The notes under the pieces: model-generated | Told to the model about the DNA's origin: nothing | Databases searched by the model: none | What the model saw: only the letters and a program-made list of their open reading frames with translations | Position numbers and translations under genes: made by a program | Shown here: one piece after another, positions 9,610-19,232 of the stretch | How the letters are laid out: each line of letters opens with the position of its first letter | Position numbering within the stretch: the stretch's first letter is position 1 | Source: CAYYYG01 sp964476135 | GTDB taxonomy: Bacteria; Patescibacteriota; Microgenomatia; UBA1406; GWC2-37-13 | DNA: 64,000 nucleotides | Direction of reading: 5' to 3' | Assembly: GCA_964476135.1 (NCBI GenBank) | Contig: CAYYYG010000002.1 | Span: forward strand, 12,676-76,675

Positions 9610-10971
9610 TTACTTTTTAAAGGCCATCTTTAATTCTTCTTTCACAGTATTAGCATCTGCTTTCCCTTTCATCGAACGCATTACCTGTCCAAGGAGAAAC
9701 ATCAGTGCATTTTCTTTTCCTGCTCTATAATCAGCAGCTGCTTTTTCATTTTCTGCAATCACTTTTTCAACAACGCTTTTAAGTTCTTTTAAATCGGTTT
9801 CTACAGGTTTTGCTTTAGCTATGGTAATATCTGCGAATTTTTGTGGAGGAATATCTGTCGGGATGCGTTTATTGACAATCATATTTGCCACAACCTGTCC
9901 TTTTAATCCTTTTTTTGAAGCGATTTTCATGACCTCCTCATAATACTCCGCAGTCTTTTTATTTTTTACTATAATTTTCGCATCCGGTTTTTTAATTCCG
10001 TCTCTCTTGTGCAAAAACAACATCTTATCTCTTGGCAGTTGAGGCAGATCTGCTTTTATTTTTTTCAATAATTCTTCTGAAAAGACGATTTGCGGTATAT
10101 CTGGTTCCGGAAAATAGCGGTAATCGTGCGCTTCCTCTTTTGACCGCTGTGAATAAGTGGTTTCTGTTTTTTCATCGTAACCGCGGGTTTCCTGGGCCGG
10201 AGTCTCGCCTTTCTCCAGTATTTCCTGCTGTCTTTTAAGCTCGAATTCTACCGCTTTTTTTACGAAATTGAACGAATTTATATTTTTAACTTCGACTTTG
10301 TACTTTGGCAAAAACTTTGTATTTAAGTAGCCATCTGCATTATGAATATCTGAGTTGTCCGATTGCAAAACTATCAGTGATATATTCGGTTCCAGACGCA
10401 TGCTCCCTTTTTCCATGTCCGCATCTGATACTTCCAAATATTCTATAACCGTGTGCAGTTCTTCCAGAAAGTCCTTAACATCATCGGCGTTGTCGAAATC
10501 AGGCTCGGTGACAATTTCGACAAGCGGCACACCTGATCGATTAAAATCTATTAGAGTGTCTTTTCCGGAGTGCAGAAGTTTTCCGGTATCCTCCTCAAGA
10601 TGAACGCGATGTATTCTGAATTTTTTTTCCGTTTTTGATTTTTGACTGTCGACTGTTAGATATCCGTTGACTGCGATAGGTTCGTCGTACTGTGATATCT
10701 GATATCCTTTGGGTAAATCTGGGTAAAAATAATTTTTTCGATCGAATTTGGTGTGTTTGTTTATTTTACATCCAAGCGCCAGTCCGATTCTTGCCGTCCA
10801 TTCGACCGCAAGTTTATTGGGTACAGGAAGAGCTCCCGGCATCCCCAAGCACACTGGGCAAGTATTGGTATTTGGTTCTTTACCGAAATAGTCAGCAGAG
10901 CACTGACAAAACATTTTTGACTTAGTTTTTAACTCAACGTGAATTTCAAGTCCTATGACCGGTCTGTACAT
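9610..10971 (-). CDS. gatB: Aspartyl/glutamyl-tRNA amidotransferase subunit B
   Basis: Kinase and tRNA-binding subunit of GatCAB, which converts Glu-tRNA(Gln) and/or Asp-tRNA(Asn) to the amide form. It has 453 residues. The N-terminus PVIGLEIHVELKTKSKMFC is typical, as are the CPVCLGMPGALPV zinc/kinase segment and the DFNRSGVPLVEIVTEPD motif. The C-terminal YqeY-like tail domain (about 300-453) is present. It is encoded directly after gatA (9 bases). Together with gatA and gatC it implies indirect Gln-tRNA or Asn-tRNA synthesis in this organism. Confidence 0.97.
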   Translation of the reverse strand: MYRPVIGLEIHVELKTKSKMFCQCSADYFGKEPNTNTCPVCLGMPGALPVPNKLAVEWTARIGLALGCKINKHTKFDRKNYFYPDLPKGYQISQYDEPIAVNGYLTVDSQKSKTEKKFRIHRVHLEEDTGKLLHSGKDTLIDFNRSGVPLVEIVTEPDFDNADDVKDFLEELHTVIEYLEVSDADMEKGSMRLEPNISLIVLQSDNSDIHNADGYLNTKFLPKYKVEVKNINSFNFVKKAVEFELKRQQEILEKGETPAQETRGYDEKTETTYSQRSKEEAHDYRYFPEPDIPQIVFSEELLKKIKADLPQLPRDKMLFLHKRDGIKKPDAKIIVKNKKTAEYYEEVMKIASKKGLKGQVVANMIVNKRIPTDIPPQKFADITIAKAKPVETDLKELKSVVEKVIAENEKAAADYRAGKENALMFLLGQVMRSMKGKADANTVKEELKMAFKK

Positions 10972-10980
10972 ATTAAATAT

Positions 10981-12369
10981 TTAATCTTTGTATTTTTCAA
11001 AACCTTTTTTTATAATTCCGAAAAAATCAGTCTCTTTTTCAAATTGGTAAGCTGCATTCAATACCGTTCCTTCATCGAAGTAGTTGCCCATAAACTGAAG
11101 CCCGACAGGTAAATTATTTGCATCCAGTCCGCAAGGAACATTTATGGCTGGTATACCGGCAACGGCCGCCGGTTCATTTAGCACATCCATAACTTCTCCG
11201 AAAAATGGATATTTGGCGAATTCTCCGAGCTTAAGTGCGGTAATCGGGGTAGTCGGGCCTAAAATAAGATCGACTTCTGCAAATGCTCGCTTGAAGTCCT
11301 CTATTATAAGAGTGCGCACTTTCTGAGCTTTTTTATAAAAAGCATCGTAATAGCCGTATGAAAGCGTATAAGCGCCAAGCATTATACGCCTCTTTGCCTC
11401 CGCGCCAAAATAACTCCTTGGATTTCCATAGCGAATGCCGTCGTAGCGAGACAGGTTTGAAGAAACTTCAGCTCTTTGCAGTATGGTGTATACAGATATT
11501 GAATATTTTGGGGAAACCAGCTTGACTGGAACTATTTTATGGCCCAGTTTTTTTAATACATCTATGGACTTATTTATATGAGTTTTAACCGTGTCGTCAA
11601 CCCCTTCAAAATAAGTATCAGTAACTCCGATTTTAAGTTTCCGTATTTCTTTCATTTTTTTTATGTAGTCGGGTACCGGCGCGTTCGATGAAGTCGCATC
11701 AAATTTGTCACGACCGGCAAGGACCTGTAATATGAGTGCCGCATCTTCAGTTGACGATGTAATAGGCCCGGGGCAGTCGAATGAAGATCCCATCGCAATT
11801 ACACCATATCTGGAAATTCGTCCATATGTAGGCTTAAGTCCAACAGTGCCACACCAAGAAGCAGGCTGTCTTATCGATCCTGCAGTCTCGGACCCGATTG
11901 CAGCGGGGGCTGTATAGGCACTAACTGCGGCAGCAGATCCACCTGAAGATCCACCCGGAGCCCGGGTTACATCCCATGGGTTTTTGGTCGGACCGTACTG
12001 GGAAGTTTCTGTGGATGATCCGTGCGCCCATGCATCCATATTGGTTTTTCCTAGGATTGAGATTCCAGATTTTCTTAGCAGTGACACTACAGTTGCATCA
12101 TATGTCGGGACAAAATTATCCAGTACTGTCGAAGAAGCAGTAGTTCTAAGATTTTTTGTGCAAAAATTATCTTTTATCGCAAGCGGTGCGCCATATAATA
12201 ATCCTTCTCCCGATTCTATCCGATCGGATCCTTCTGATAAATAGGCGTTCATCAGCGGATCATATTTTTTTATTCTATTCTTAAAATAAGTATGAAGCTC
12301 GCTCGGAGAAACTTTTTTTGATCGAATAAGCTGCAGAAGCTGCGTTAATGATTTACCGAATATATCCAT
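10981..12369 (-). CDS. gatA: Aspartyl/glutamyl-tRNA amidotransferase subunit A
   Basis: Glutaminase subunit of GatCAB and member of the amidase signature family, 462 residues. The catalytic Ser-cisSer-Lys triad is visible: Lys in GAPLAIKDNF, cis-Ser in GGSSGGSAAAVSA, and the nucleophilic Ser in GSETAGSIRQPA. The downstream GLKPTYGRISRYGV stretch is also canonical. It starts 2 bases after gatC. No oddity was seen. Confidence 0.98.
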   Translation of the reverse strand: MDIFGKSLTQLLQLIRSKKVSPSELHTYFKNRIKKYDPLMNAYLSEGSDRIESGEGLLYGAPLAIKDNFCTKNLRTTASSTVLDNFVPTYDATVVSLLRKSGISILGKTNMDAWAHGSSTETSQYGPTKNPWDVTRAPGGSSGGSAAAVSAYTAPAAIGSETAGSIRQPASWCGTVGLKPTYGRISRYGVIAMGSSFDCPGPITSSTEDAALILQVLAGRDKFDATSSNAPVPDYIKKMKEIRKLKIGVTDTYFEGVDDTVKTHINKSIDVLKKLGHKIVPVKLVSPKYSISVYTILQRAEVSSNLSRYDGIRYGNPRSYFGAEAKRRIMLGAYTLSYGYYDAFYKKAQKVRTLIIEDFKRAFAEVDLILGPTTPITALKLGEFAKYPFFGEVMDVLNEPAAVAGIPAINVPCGLDANNLPVGLQFMGNYFDEGTVLNAAYQFEKETDFFGIIKKGFEKYKD

Positions 12370-12371
12370 AT

Positions 12372-12671
12372 TTATAATATTCTTGAAACTACAAAAAGCG
12401 AGGATTTTTTGTTACTAGAGTTTTTAGTTGCTTCGGGGGCAGTAAATGTCCTTTCGGATTTTGCTCCATCCTCGAAAAATACATTTTCAAGGCTGGCCGG
12501 GGAAGATGTTGCTAACAAACCGGAAGTGTCCAGTTCTTCTAAGTTTTCCACATAACCGAGAGTTTCTACCAGTTGTTCGCGATATCTATTAGTTTCTTCT
12601 TCATCAATATGAAGATTTGCAAGCTTGGAAAGATGCAAAACCTCCTGTTTTGTAAGTTGTGTTTTCGTCAT
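12372..12671 (-). CDS. gatC: Aspartyl/glutamyl-tRNA amidotransferase subunit C
   Basis: Small assembly subunit of GatCAB, 99 residues. The N-terminal pattern (LTKQEVLHLSKLANLHIDEEE) and the following LGYVENLEELDTSG segment are diagnostic. The C-terminal 15-20 residues are Ser/Asn/Lys-rich and poorly conserved. The ATG overlaps the stop of the cyclophilin gene (ATGA), so all three gat genes follow that gene in one series. Confidence 0.92.
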   Translation of the reverse strand: MTKTQLTKQEVLHLSKLANLHIDEEETNRYREQLVETLGYVENLEELDTSGLLATSSPASLENVFFEDGAKSERTFTAPEATKNSSNKKSSLFVVSRIL

Positions 12672-13306
12672 TTTTCGATTATCTGCACAGAGCTGACAAC
12701 CACCGGATTCACGGGGGTAGAATTTTCGCCCATAGCATTCTGCTTTACCGGCGCTTCAGCTATTTTATCGACCACCTCTATTCCCTTAGAAACTTTGCCG
12801 AAGATAACATAGTTCTTGGGAAGCGGATAATCTTGATGCATTATAAAGAATTGACTTCCATTGGTGTTTGGTCCGGCATTGGCCATGGCAAGCGTGCCTC
12901 TTGTATACTCACCTTCAAACGGTTCATCGGCGAATCTGTAGCCTGGACCACCGGTGCCATCACCGCTTGGATCTCCACCCTGAATCATGAATCCCTTAAT
13001 TGATCTGTGAAAGATAGTTTTGTTATAAAATCCTTTTTTAGCTAAAGTGACAAAATTATTCACCGTAATTGGTGTTGTATTGGCATTTAAGTCGATGGTA
13101 ATGCTTCCGGCTGATGTGTTCAATACCGCCTGATATGTTTTTTTTGTATCAATTTGCATCGCGGGGGCTTTTGGATCTGTGGTTGGCATAGATGTTGGTG
13201 AATTTGTATTGTTTGCCGTCTGAGGATTTTTAGGCGCTGTAAAATACATCGCTCCCAGTGCGGCAATAATTATAAAAAAAAGAATTAATGCTGGAATGTT
13301 TTTCAT
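12668..13306 (-). CDS. Membrane-anchored cyclophilin-type peptidyl-prolyl isomerase
   Basis: 212 residues. One N-terminal membrane helix (about 4-23) is followed by a Pro/Thr/Asn-rich spacer and then a cyclophilin domain from about residue 58. Active-site motifs are present: FHRSIKGFMIQGGDP (catalytic Arg), GTLAMANAGPNTNGSQFFI, and FGKVSKGIEVVDKI. It probably folds proteins outside the membrane. A TGGTATAAT box ends 11 bases before its ATG. It leads the gatCAB series, and its stop overlaps the gatC start. Confidence 0.93.
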   Translation of the reverse strand: MKNIPALILFFIIIAALGAMYFTAPKNPQTANNTNSPTSMPTTDPKAPAMQIDTKKTYQAVLNTSAGSITIDLNANTTPITVNNFVTLAKKGFYNKTIFHRSIKGFMIQGGDPSGDGTGGPGYRFADEPFEGEYTRGTLAMANAGPNTNGSQFFIMHQDYPLPKNYVIFGKVSKGIEVVDKIAEAPVKQNAMGENSTPVNPVVVSSVQIIEK

Positions 13307-13317
13307 AATGATTTTTC

Positions 13318-13326
13318 ATTATACCA
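13318..13326 (-). promoter_or_regulatory. Extended -10 (TGGTATAAT) before the cyclophilin-gatCAB series
   Basis: Perfect extended -10 element on the minus strand, ending 11 bases before the ATG at 13306. It predicts a leader of only about five bases. No clear -35 was seen. Confidence 0.6.
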
Positions 13327-13335
13327 TCATTCGTA

Positions 13336-15156
13336 TTATTGTGAAGTATTTTTTTCCGAAACGAATATTACCGTGATCGGAGTTTGCTCATTACCCTGCC
13401 CCATCGGATTATCTTTAAATATATTTCCTACGTTTTTAGAGCTATAAGCGGTATCGTTACCAAGCACCTTTTGTCCGATATCGTTCGCATCTATGATAGC
13501 CACACCATCAAACGTATTAAGTTTTGTTTTTGGCAGTTTGTTTCGTAGATGCGCTGTTATTTCCTTCGCCACCCTTTTTGGATTTTTAGGACCGAGTTTG
13601 GCCGAAACGTTGGATGGGAATAATGAATACTCCGTTGGACCGTCGATTGCCGAGGCAGATCCGCCCGCCACATGATAAAAAGCTCCACGATAACCAAAAT
13701 ACTTTGTAATGGCGGCTATGAGTGCAGCAAATAATATTCTTGGTAAGCCGACCTCTTCGATCGCAAGTTGCATTGTCCAGGGACTTCCTAGGCCTATCCC
13801 AGCAGAAGTTTTCGTAACGTACTTTGATAATAATTTGGCAAAATAACCCGGATTTATTTCCCATATAAACTTTGATCTCCCCTGCGTGATAGCAACTATT
13901 TTTTCTGAAACACAAACAAACCATCTCTCCTTTTTTGTTTCCTTGTATTTTTCCAGTCGCCCGAGTTCTCTCAGTCCGGTGATTACATACTTACCTATTT
14001 TCGCAACCACATCGTCACCTCGTTTAAATACATCTGTCTTCAGTGGGAAACGGTGATAAATCTTATTTTTAATAATCATCTTTACAGTTTTGGTGGCATT
14101 AGGATTAGTTCGCAGTATTTTCCTCTGCTTGGATGGATAATTTACCTGGCGCATGTTTTGGCTATTACCAAAATCTTTCGGTCCAAAAATACTAAACCAA
14201 CACTCGACTAGTAATATTCTTAAAAGTGTTTCGGCACCGTTTTTAGTACCATCTAGGACATCCTGCAATGCTCGCATTACATTCATCTGCTGCCAGTAGT
14301 CACGGTTACCGAATCGTGAGTCGAGTAACAATATAAATAAATCTTTTTTTGCATTTACTAACTGTTTGTGACTTATCTTAAAAACTTCCGATTCACTTTC
14401 AGGACTTCCAGTCTTATCCGAATTAAATTCTTTAAAAAAATCAGGATTCAACATCTGTGTAGTACTGATAAGTTTAGCGGCTCCTTTTTTTGGACTGTCC
14501 TCCATGTCGATTTTTATAGCCGGTAGATTGGCACTTGAGCATATGTAATTTTTTAAATCTTCATAATTTATTTCAAATAACCCAATTTGCTGTTTTGAAG
14601 GATTGTTATCAAGTATTTGCACGTCACCCTTCTGCCAGAGTAAAATTTGTCCTTCTTTAAGTCGATTAATACCTTTGTATAAACTAATCTGATCATCCGG
14701 CGGGCAGCTATTGACGACATATTCGTATATCGCCCTACGATCTTCTATTGGTCGCACATTGGTTTCTGGGCCAAGTTTATCTGCTGTATTCGAATATAGT
14801 AGTACTGGTATCTTATCGATAGATTCCACACGGTAGAGCATCGCTGCTTTTTGCGATGTGATTAGTACTGATTTTATTTTTCGGTCGATGATAACTAGCG
14901 AAAACTTTCCCTCAATTGATTTTAGAAAATCAATTCCCGCCTCAAGATATCCATGAGCAATGAACTCTGGTATTGCGTCTTTTTCCACACGTATTACATC
15001 ATTTAACTCCGCGTCGATAAATTTCTCCTGATTAAAACTGCCGGATATGTAAACTGAAACCTTGTCTGAAACATATTCAAATTCAGAGCGATGCTTTATT
15101 ACAGACTCATTCATTAAATAGTCGCTGGAGCCACATATGCATTCGATATTTGCCAT
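13336..15156 (-). CDS. Fusion of class II amidotransferase-like domain with CofE-like (F420 gamma-glutamyl ligase family) domain
   Basis: 606 residues. Residues about 1-185 resemble the glutaminase domain of asparagine synthetase (YISGSFNQ, then FLKSIEGKFSLVIIDRK near 78-93 and LYKGINRLKEGQILLW near 159-174). The synthetase ATP-pyrophosphatase domain with SGGxDS is absent. Residues about 190-360 match nothing recognised. From about 365 to the end it follows the PF01996 CofE-like family: CVSEKIVAITQGR, AIEEVGLPRILFAALI, KLGPKNPKRVAKEI, DANDIGQKVLG and DNPMGQGNEQTPI. The nucleophilic Cys of class II amidotransferases is normally residue 2. Here the matching Cys would be Cys8 (CICGS), so the domain is either inactive or needs removal of a short propeptide, as in PurF. 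No F420 genes lie nearby. The real reaction is unknown; a gamma-glutamyl or amide ligase is a guess. Confidence 0.7.
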   Translation of the reverse strand: MANIECICGSSDYLMNESVIKHRSEFEYVSDKVSVYISGSFNQEKFIDAELNDVIRVEKDAIPEFIAHGYLEAGIDFLKSIEGKFSLVIIDRKIKSVLITSQKAAMLYRVESIDKIPVLLYSNTADKLGPETNVRPIEDRRAIYEYVVNSCPPDDQISLYKGINRLKEGQILLWQKGDVQILDNNPSKQQIGLFEINYEDLKNYICSSANLPAIKIDMEDSPKKGAAKLISTTQMLNPDFFKEFNSDKTGSPESESEVFKISHKQLVNAKKDLFILLLDSRFGNRDYWQQMNVMRALQDVLDGTKNGAETLLRILLVECWFSIFGPKDFGNSQNMRQVNYPSKQRKILRTNPNATKTVKMIIKNKIYHRFPLKTDVFKRGDDVVAKIGKYVITGLRELGRLEKYKETKKERWFVCVSEKIVAITQGRSKFIWEINPGYFAKLLSKYVTKTSAGIGLGSPWTMQLAIEEVGLPRILFAALIAAITKYFGYRGAFYHVAGGSASAIDGPTEYSLFPSNVSAKLGPKNPKRVAKEITAHLRNKLPKTKLNTFDGVAIIDANDIGQKVLGNDTAYSSKNVGNIFKDNPMGQGNEQTPITVIFVSEKNTSQ

Positions 15157-15162
15157 AGTAAT

Positions 15163-16059
15163 TTACATGCTCCGCAATATGCGTATGCGTTCGGCAGCCG
15201 GAGGATGGGTGCTGAATAACTCGGTAAGAAGCGAACTGACTCTTGAACCTTTTTTGAAGGGGTTGGATATAAACATGTGGGCGGTTGAAGTTGTTGCTGT
15301 CTGTAAAACCCTCGGATCGGCGGATATTTTTTCAAGTGCCCTCGCCAGACCTTCAGGATATCTGGTAAGGAGAGCTCCGCTTGCATCGGCTAAATACTCT
15401 CTTCTTCTTGAAACTGCAAGTTGAATAAGGGTGGCAACTATCGGAACAAGAACTAGAGCCAAAATCAAAAAGCCAAGTGCGATAGGCCCTCTAGCTTTCT
15501 CTTCACGGTCATTGCCTCTCCACCATAAAGATCTCAGTATCCAGTCGGCAGCCAATGCGATTGTCCCGACAAGAACCGCAACAACTGAAGTTACTAAAAT
15601 ATCGTAGTTTTTTACATGAGAAAGTTCATGTGCTATCACTCCTTCCAGTTCGGCACGGTCAAGTCGCTGCAATAATCCGGTAGTTGCACATATAACTGCA
15701 TGTTTCGGATCACGACCAGTTGCGAATGCATTAGGCGCTGGGTCATCGATGACGTATACTTTGGGCATAGGTTGTCCGGAAGCGATACACAAATTTTCAG
15801 TTACTGTGTAAAGGTCGAAAAATTCTTTTTTGTCAGCGGGTCGCGCACCCACGGTACTTAATACTATTTTATCCGAATAAAAATAGCTGCCGAAGCCTGA
15901 TATAAGGGAAAATGCGAATCCGGCAAAAAAATATCCCCCCGGCGATTCTTGAAAATACTTCCCTATCAGATAAAAGAAACCGGATGTTAAAACAATAAAC
16001 AAGCCGATAATAAGATATGTGCGAATTTTATTATTCGCGATTTGCTGGTAGGCTGTCAT
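15163..16059 (-). CDS. htpX: HtpX-family membrane zinc metalloprotease (M48)
   Basis: Membrane quality-control protease, 298 residues. The zinc site is HELSH (about residues 143-147), and the third ligand is the Glu in RRREYLADASG. Four hydrophobic segments are visible: two near the N-terminus and two after the active site. The domain pattern VYVIDDPAPNAFATGRDPKHA is typical of HtpX. It follows lemA by 12 bases, a common pairing. The downstream fusion gene begins 6 bases after its stop. Confidence 0.96.
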   Translation of the reverse strand: MTAYQQIANNKIRTYLIIGLFIVLTSGFFYLIGKYFQESPGGYFFAGFAFSLISGFGSYFYSDKIVLSTVGARPADKKEFFDLYTVTENLCIASGQPMPKVYVIDDPAPNAFATGRDPKHAVICATTGLLQRLDRAELEGVIAHELSHVKNYDILVTSVVAVLVGTIALAADWILRSLWWRGNDREEKARGPIALGFLILALVLVPIVATLIQLAVSRRREYLADASGALLTRYPEGLARALEKISADPRVLQTATTSTAHMFISNPFKKGSRVSSLLTELFSTHPPAAERIRILRSM

Positions 16060-16071
16060 CTTTCGATATTA

Positions 16072-16623
16072 TCAGAATTTGATTTGTACGTTTTTACGCT
16101 CTTCCTCATTCGCCGCAAAAAATTGTTCGAGTGCAAAACCGAACATGTTGGCGATTATGTTGCTAGGAAATATCTGGACTTTGGTGTTATACTCGAGGAC
16201 ATTGCCATTATAAAATTGTCTTGAATATGCAATCTTATCTTCCGTATCACCTACCTGTCTTTGCAGATCCTGAAAATTTGTCGAAGCTTTTAGATCAGGG
16301 TAAGCTTCGGCAACTGCGAAAAGCGATTTAAGCGCGCCGCTCAGCATATTGTTCGCCATGGCTTTATCCTCGACTCCCGTAGCATTCATAAGCGCAGATC
16401 TTGCTTTGGTAACATTTTCGAATATGTCTTTTTCATGCTTCGCGTACCCTTTCACCGTTTCCACGAGATTTGGTATAAGATCAGCTCGTCTTTTGAGCTG
16501 TACGTCTATGCCCGAAAATGCTTCCTTAATGCGGGTTTTCAGCATGATTAGAGCGTTGTAAACGGATATAAAATACACGGCAATAAGTGCAACTGCTGCA
16601 AGTAAAATGTACACGTTATTCAT
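16072..16623 (-). CDS. lemA: LemA family membrane protein
   Basis: 183 residues. One N-terminal membrane helix (about 4-24) with the short outside end and typical [20 protein letters not shown] sequence is followed by a cytosolic helical bundle. [20 protein letters not shown] and the C-terminal [19 protein letters not shown] are LemA signatures. Function is not settled; it is commonly encoded beside HtpX, as here, which suggests a role in envelope proteostasis. Confidence 0.95.
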   Translation of the reverse strand: MNNVYILLAAVALIAVYFISVYNALIMLKTRIKEAFSGIDVQLKRRADLIPNLVETVKGYAKHEKDIFENVTKARSALMNATGVEDKAMANNMLSGALKSLFAVAEAYPDLKASTNFQDLQRQVGDTEDKIAYSRQFYNGNVLEYNTKVQIFPSNIIANMFGFALEQFFAANEEERKNVQIKF

Positions 16624-16642
16624 ATAGTTAGTGCTTAAATTA

Positions 16643-18430
16643 TTAATTACTTTGGATATTTGTTATCCAACTTTTAAATTTTTTAGTACTCGATGTATTT
16701 ATTATATCATCAACGCCGGTCCAACCGCGACGCGCTACAGAAACACCATAACGCATATTTTCCATTTGGCTAATTTCATGGGCGTCGGTATTAATAATAC
16801 ATTTTACACCATTTGTTGCGGCTTCCCGTACCAAAGTATCCGGTAAATCTAATCTTTCCGGCCAAGAATTTATTTCGAGCGCCTGTTGATTTTTTTTCAT
16901 TAAAGCCATTACCGGTTCCCAATCGATATCAACCCCAGGACGTGAATTCAATAATCTGCCGGTTGGGTGACCAAATATTTTTACTTTATCGTGTGAAAGC
17001 GCTTTCAGAACTCTTTTAGTCATCTGATCCCTAGGTTGCCTAAATGAGCTATGTAAAGAGACAATGATATAATCAAGATAATCATATGCCCCAGGTGGCA
17101 CAGCGATCTTACCATCTGGCTGTATATCTGCTTCAATCCCGATAAAATACTGGATCTTTGGATTTTGACCCAATGATTGTTTAATGCTGCTATACCTCCT
17201 TCTGAATATTTCAACAGTTTCATTATTAGAAAGTCCGGATATTTTTGGATTGTGGTCGCTGAATCCTACATACGAATAACCCATAATTGCGGCCTTATCC
17301 AAAATTTCTTTATAAGTATTTTTCCCTAAATCGTGTGAAGTCTGAATATCATATGATGAATGAATGTGTAAATCCCCTTTTATGTCTGCAACCTCAACAA
17401 GCTTGGGCAAAATTCCTTCTGCCGCGCGTTCTATTTCGTCCGTCCCCTCACGGATTTCGGGAGGAATCATTTGCAGCCCGAGATATCGATAAAATTCTTC
17501 TTCGTCTTCAAACTCGACGGTTTTATTACTCGCTGTTTTTTTAATTCCCCATTCCGAAAGTGATAGTCCTTTTTTAAGCGCATATTCACGTAACTTTATA
17601 TTATGGGCTTTGCTTCCCGTAAAATATTGGAGCATCGATCCATATTGGGATATTTTCTGAACCCGTAGATCAACATTGATATTAGGACTTACAATAATAG
17701 ATGCCTTTTTATCGCCGGCACCCTCAATCGATATCTTTTTAGGGTAATTAATAAAATGCTCAATGATTTTTTTATCACTGACCTTTTTGGAAGAAATGGC
17801 TATATCAATGTCTCCAATGGTGGGATTCATTCTTCTCATCGAACCGAGAATATCTATGCGGAGAAGCGGCAGTTGTTTCATGTAATTAATAATCTCCATT
17901 GCGTGGCGGTGTGCATATGGTAAAGGCATACGCAGAGTGGAAGACTTTGTTTTTTTAAATAGTTCAAGCGCATTCAATATATCTTCTTGAGATTTTTTAC
18001 CAAAGGTTGCAAGGTTTTCTATTTTACCCGATTTTGCAAGTGCAATCAGATCGTCAACGACAGTAGCATCATTGACTAAGCCGAATTCACGAACGAGCTT
18101 AAACGATTTTTTAGGCCCCAGAGAAGGAACTTTCATAAGGACAAAAACTGTACCGGGAACAAGCTTCAATATACTGTCAAAATGTTCGGATCTGCCTTTT
18201 TCAAAAAGCTCGCTCAAATGCGTGCTTATTGTCGGTCCAATCCCGGGTGTGGTTTTCAGTTTTCCCTCTTCCCAAATATCTTTGAGTTCTCTCGACATTT
18301 GCTCGACAGTGTCAGCAGCTTTTTCGTACGCGATAACCTTAAAACGGTTCTCGTTCGTGAGTAAATAAACCGCGGCAACTGACCTTAATATATCGGCTAT
18401 GTTCCCATTTGATAGAGTTGAAATTTGCAT
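16643..18430 (-). CDS. polX: DNA polymerase X family protein with PHP domain
   Basis: Repair polymerase, 595 residues from the ATG at 18430. The N-terminal part holds helix-hairpin-helix motifs ([32 protein letters not shown]). The palm has the catalytic pair in [13 protein letters not shown]. The C-terminal PHP phosphoesterase domain starts at DLHIHSSYD and includes GFSDHNPK and HPTGRLL, so a 3'-5' exonuclease activity is likely. An open frame continues 63 codons upstream, but that part lacks family similarity and runs into the oppositely oriented LysM gene. Only 22 bases separate its ATG from that gene, so the two promoters must overlap. Confidence 0.93.
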   Translation of the reverse strand: MQISTLSNGNIADILRSVAAVYLLTNENRFKVIAYEKAADTVEQMSRELKDIWEEGKLKTTPGIGPTISTHLSELFEKGRSEHFDSILKLVPGTVFVLMKVPSLGPKKSFKLVREFGLVNDATVVDDLIALAKSGKIENLATFGKKSQEDILNALELFKKTKSSTLRMPLPYAHRHAMEIINYMKQLPLLRIDILGSMRRMNPTIGDIDIAISSKKVSDKKIIEHFINYPKKISIEGAGDKKASIIVSPNINVDLRVQKISQYGSMLQYFTGSKAHNIKLREYALKKGLSLSEWGIKKTASNKTVEFEDEEEFYRYLGLQMIPPEIREGTDEIERAAEGILPKLVEVADIKGDLHIHSSYDIQTSHDLGKNTYKEILDKAAIMGYSYVGFSDHNPKISGLSNNETVEIFRRRYSSIKQSLGQNPKIQYFIGIEADIQPDGKIAVPPGAYDYLDYIIVSLHSSFRQPRDQMTKRVLKALSHDKVKIFGHPTGRLLNSRPGVDIDWEPVMALMKKNQQALEINSWPERLDLPDTLVREAATNGVKCIINTDAHEISQMENMRYGVSVARRGWTGVDDIINTSSTKKFKSWITNIQSN

Positions 18431-18439
18431 AGTAAATGT

Positions 18440-18445
18440 TATTAT
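18440..18445 (+). promoter_or_regulatory. Predicted -10 (TATTAT) of the LysM gene, leaderless spacing
   Basis: TATTAT ends 7 bases before the ATG at 18453. The 22-base divergent gap leaves no room for a leader with a ribosome binding site. A TAACAT box on the minus strand (18436-18441) lies 5 bases before the polX ATG and overlaps it. Confidence 0.45.
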
Positions 18446-18452
18446 TCTGCTT

Positions 18453-19007
18453 ATGGAAAAAACAATAAATACTCTCCAATCTGCATTAAAGAATAATTCT
18501 CTAATTGTTATAGGTATCATCGCATTTATCGCGATAATTGGACTGTCCGCTTCGCAAAGTGTAAAAACAAAAGATTCGGAAGCAAGTACAGACACAGTCA
18601 GGAACGAAAACGCTTCCACTGAGCAAAAAAAGTATACCGTAAAAAAGGGGGATCATCTGTGGAAAATTGCCGAATCTGAGTACGGCTCAGGATATAACGC
18701 ATATGATATCGCAAAAGCCAACAAAATCACCAACCCGAATTCCTTAGCTGCCGGACAAGAATTAATTATCCCCAGCGTTTCTCCAAAAGCTCCGACAAAA
18801 GGAGAAATTACGAATAAAGCCGCAGCAACTGAAAAAAAAGTGGAAAAAGAAACTAAATACACCATCAAACGAAATGACACGCTCTGGAGTATATCAGAGC
18901 AGTTTTATGGTACCGGATACATGTGGGAAAAGCTTGCTAAGGCTAATAATTTGACAAGACCAAACCTCATCCACGCCGACAACACCATTGCGATACCTGC
19001 TAACTAA
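18453..19007 (+). CDS. Membrane-anchored protein with two LysM domains
   Basis: 184 residues. A membrane helix near residues 17-33 (SLIVIGIIAFIAIIGLSAS) anchors two LysM repeats on the outside. The first is at about 57-107 (YTVKKGDHLWKIAESEYG to AGQELIIP), the second at about 136-182 (YTIKRNDTLWSISEQFYG to NTIAIP). LysM binds N-acetylglucosamine glycans such as peptidoglycan. The start at 18453 was preferred over an earlier in-frame codon, because translation before it would run into the polX coding region and the membrane helix sits correctly from this Met. tRNA-Gly follows on the same strand. Confidence 0.85.
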   Translation: MEKTINTLQSALKNNSLIVIGIIAFIAIIGLSASQSVKTKDSEASTDTVRNENASTEQKKYTVKKGDHLWKIAESEYGSGYNAYDIAKANKITNPNSLAAGQELIIPSVSPKAPTKGEITNKAAATEKKVEKETKYTIKRNDTLWSISEQFYGTGYMWEKLAKANNLTRPNLIHADNTIAIPAN

Positions 19008-19022
19008 CACAGTAATAGTGCA

Positions 19023-19031
19023 TGGTATAAT
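19023..19031 (+). promoter_or_regulatory. Extended -10 (TGGTATAAT) before tRNA-Gly
   Basis: Perfect extended -10 element ending 17 bases before the tRNA 5' end, as expected for a short trimmed leader. Confidence 0.6.
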
Positions 19032-19048
19032 AAATTATTCTTCGGTAT

Positions 19049-19120
19049 GCGGTGGTAGTTCAGTGGTAGAATGTCTCCTTCCCAAGGAGAAGGTCAGGGG
19101 TTCAAATCCCCTCCACCGCT
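19049..19120 (+). tRNA. tRNA-Gly (anticodon CCC)
   Basis: Cloverleaf read by eye. The acceptor stem GCGGTGG pairs with CCACCGC (19113-19119). The anticodon stem TCTCC/GGAGA encloses loop TTCCCAA with anticodon CCC. The T-arm contains GGTTCAAATCC. The 3' CCA is encoded in the DNA at 19121-19123, unlike the other two tRNAs in the window. Confidence 0.95.
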
Positions 19121-19232
19121 CCAAAAAAAACAATTGTCCCTCACGACGATTCTAACGGCCATAAAACGTTAGGAAGGACTACGGGTTTTTACAAGTTTTC
19201 CTTCTTGCTTTGCCGAGATATCTAAATCACTA

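Noticed and set aside
13336..14065. Coenzyme F420 biosynthesis, suggested by the CofE-like domain
   Set aside because: No other F420 gene lies in the window and the domain is fused to an amidotransferase-like part; family membership alone does not show F420 production.
18431..18619. Sixty-three residue N-terminal extension of PolX
   Set aside because: It runs through the promoter and coding start of the divergent LysM gene and shows no PolX-like sequence.
19152..19172. Hairpin CTAACG...CGTTAG after tRNA-Gly as a terminator
   Set aside because: A stem of six pairs with a nine-base loop and no adjacent T-tract is too weak to call.
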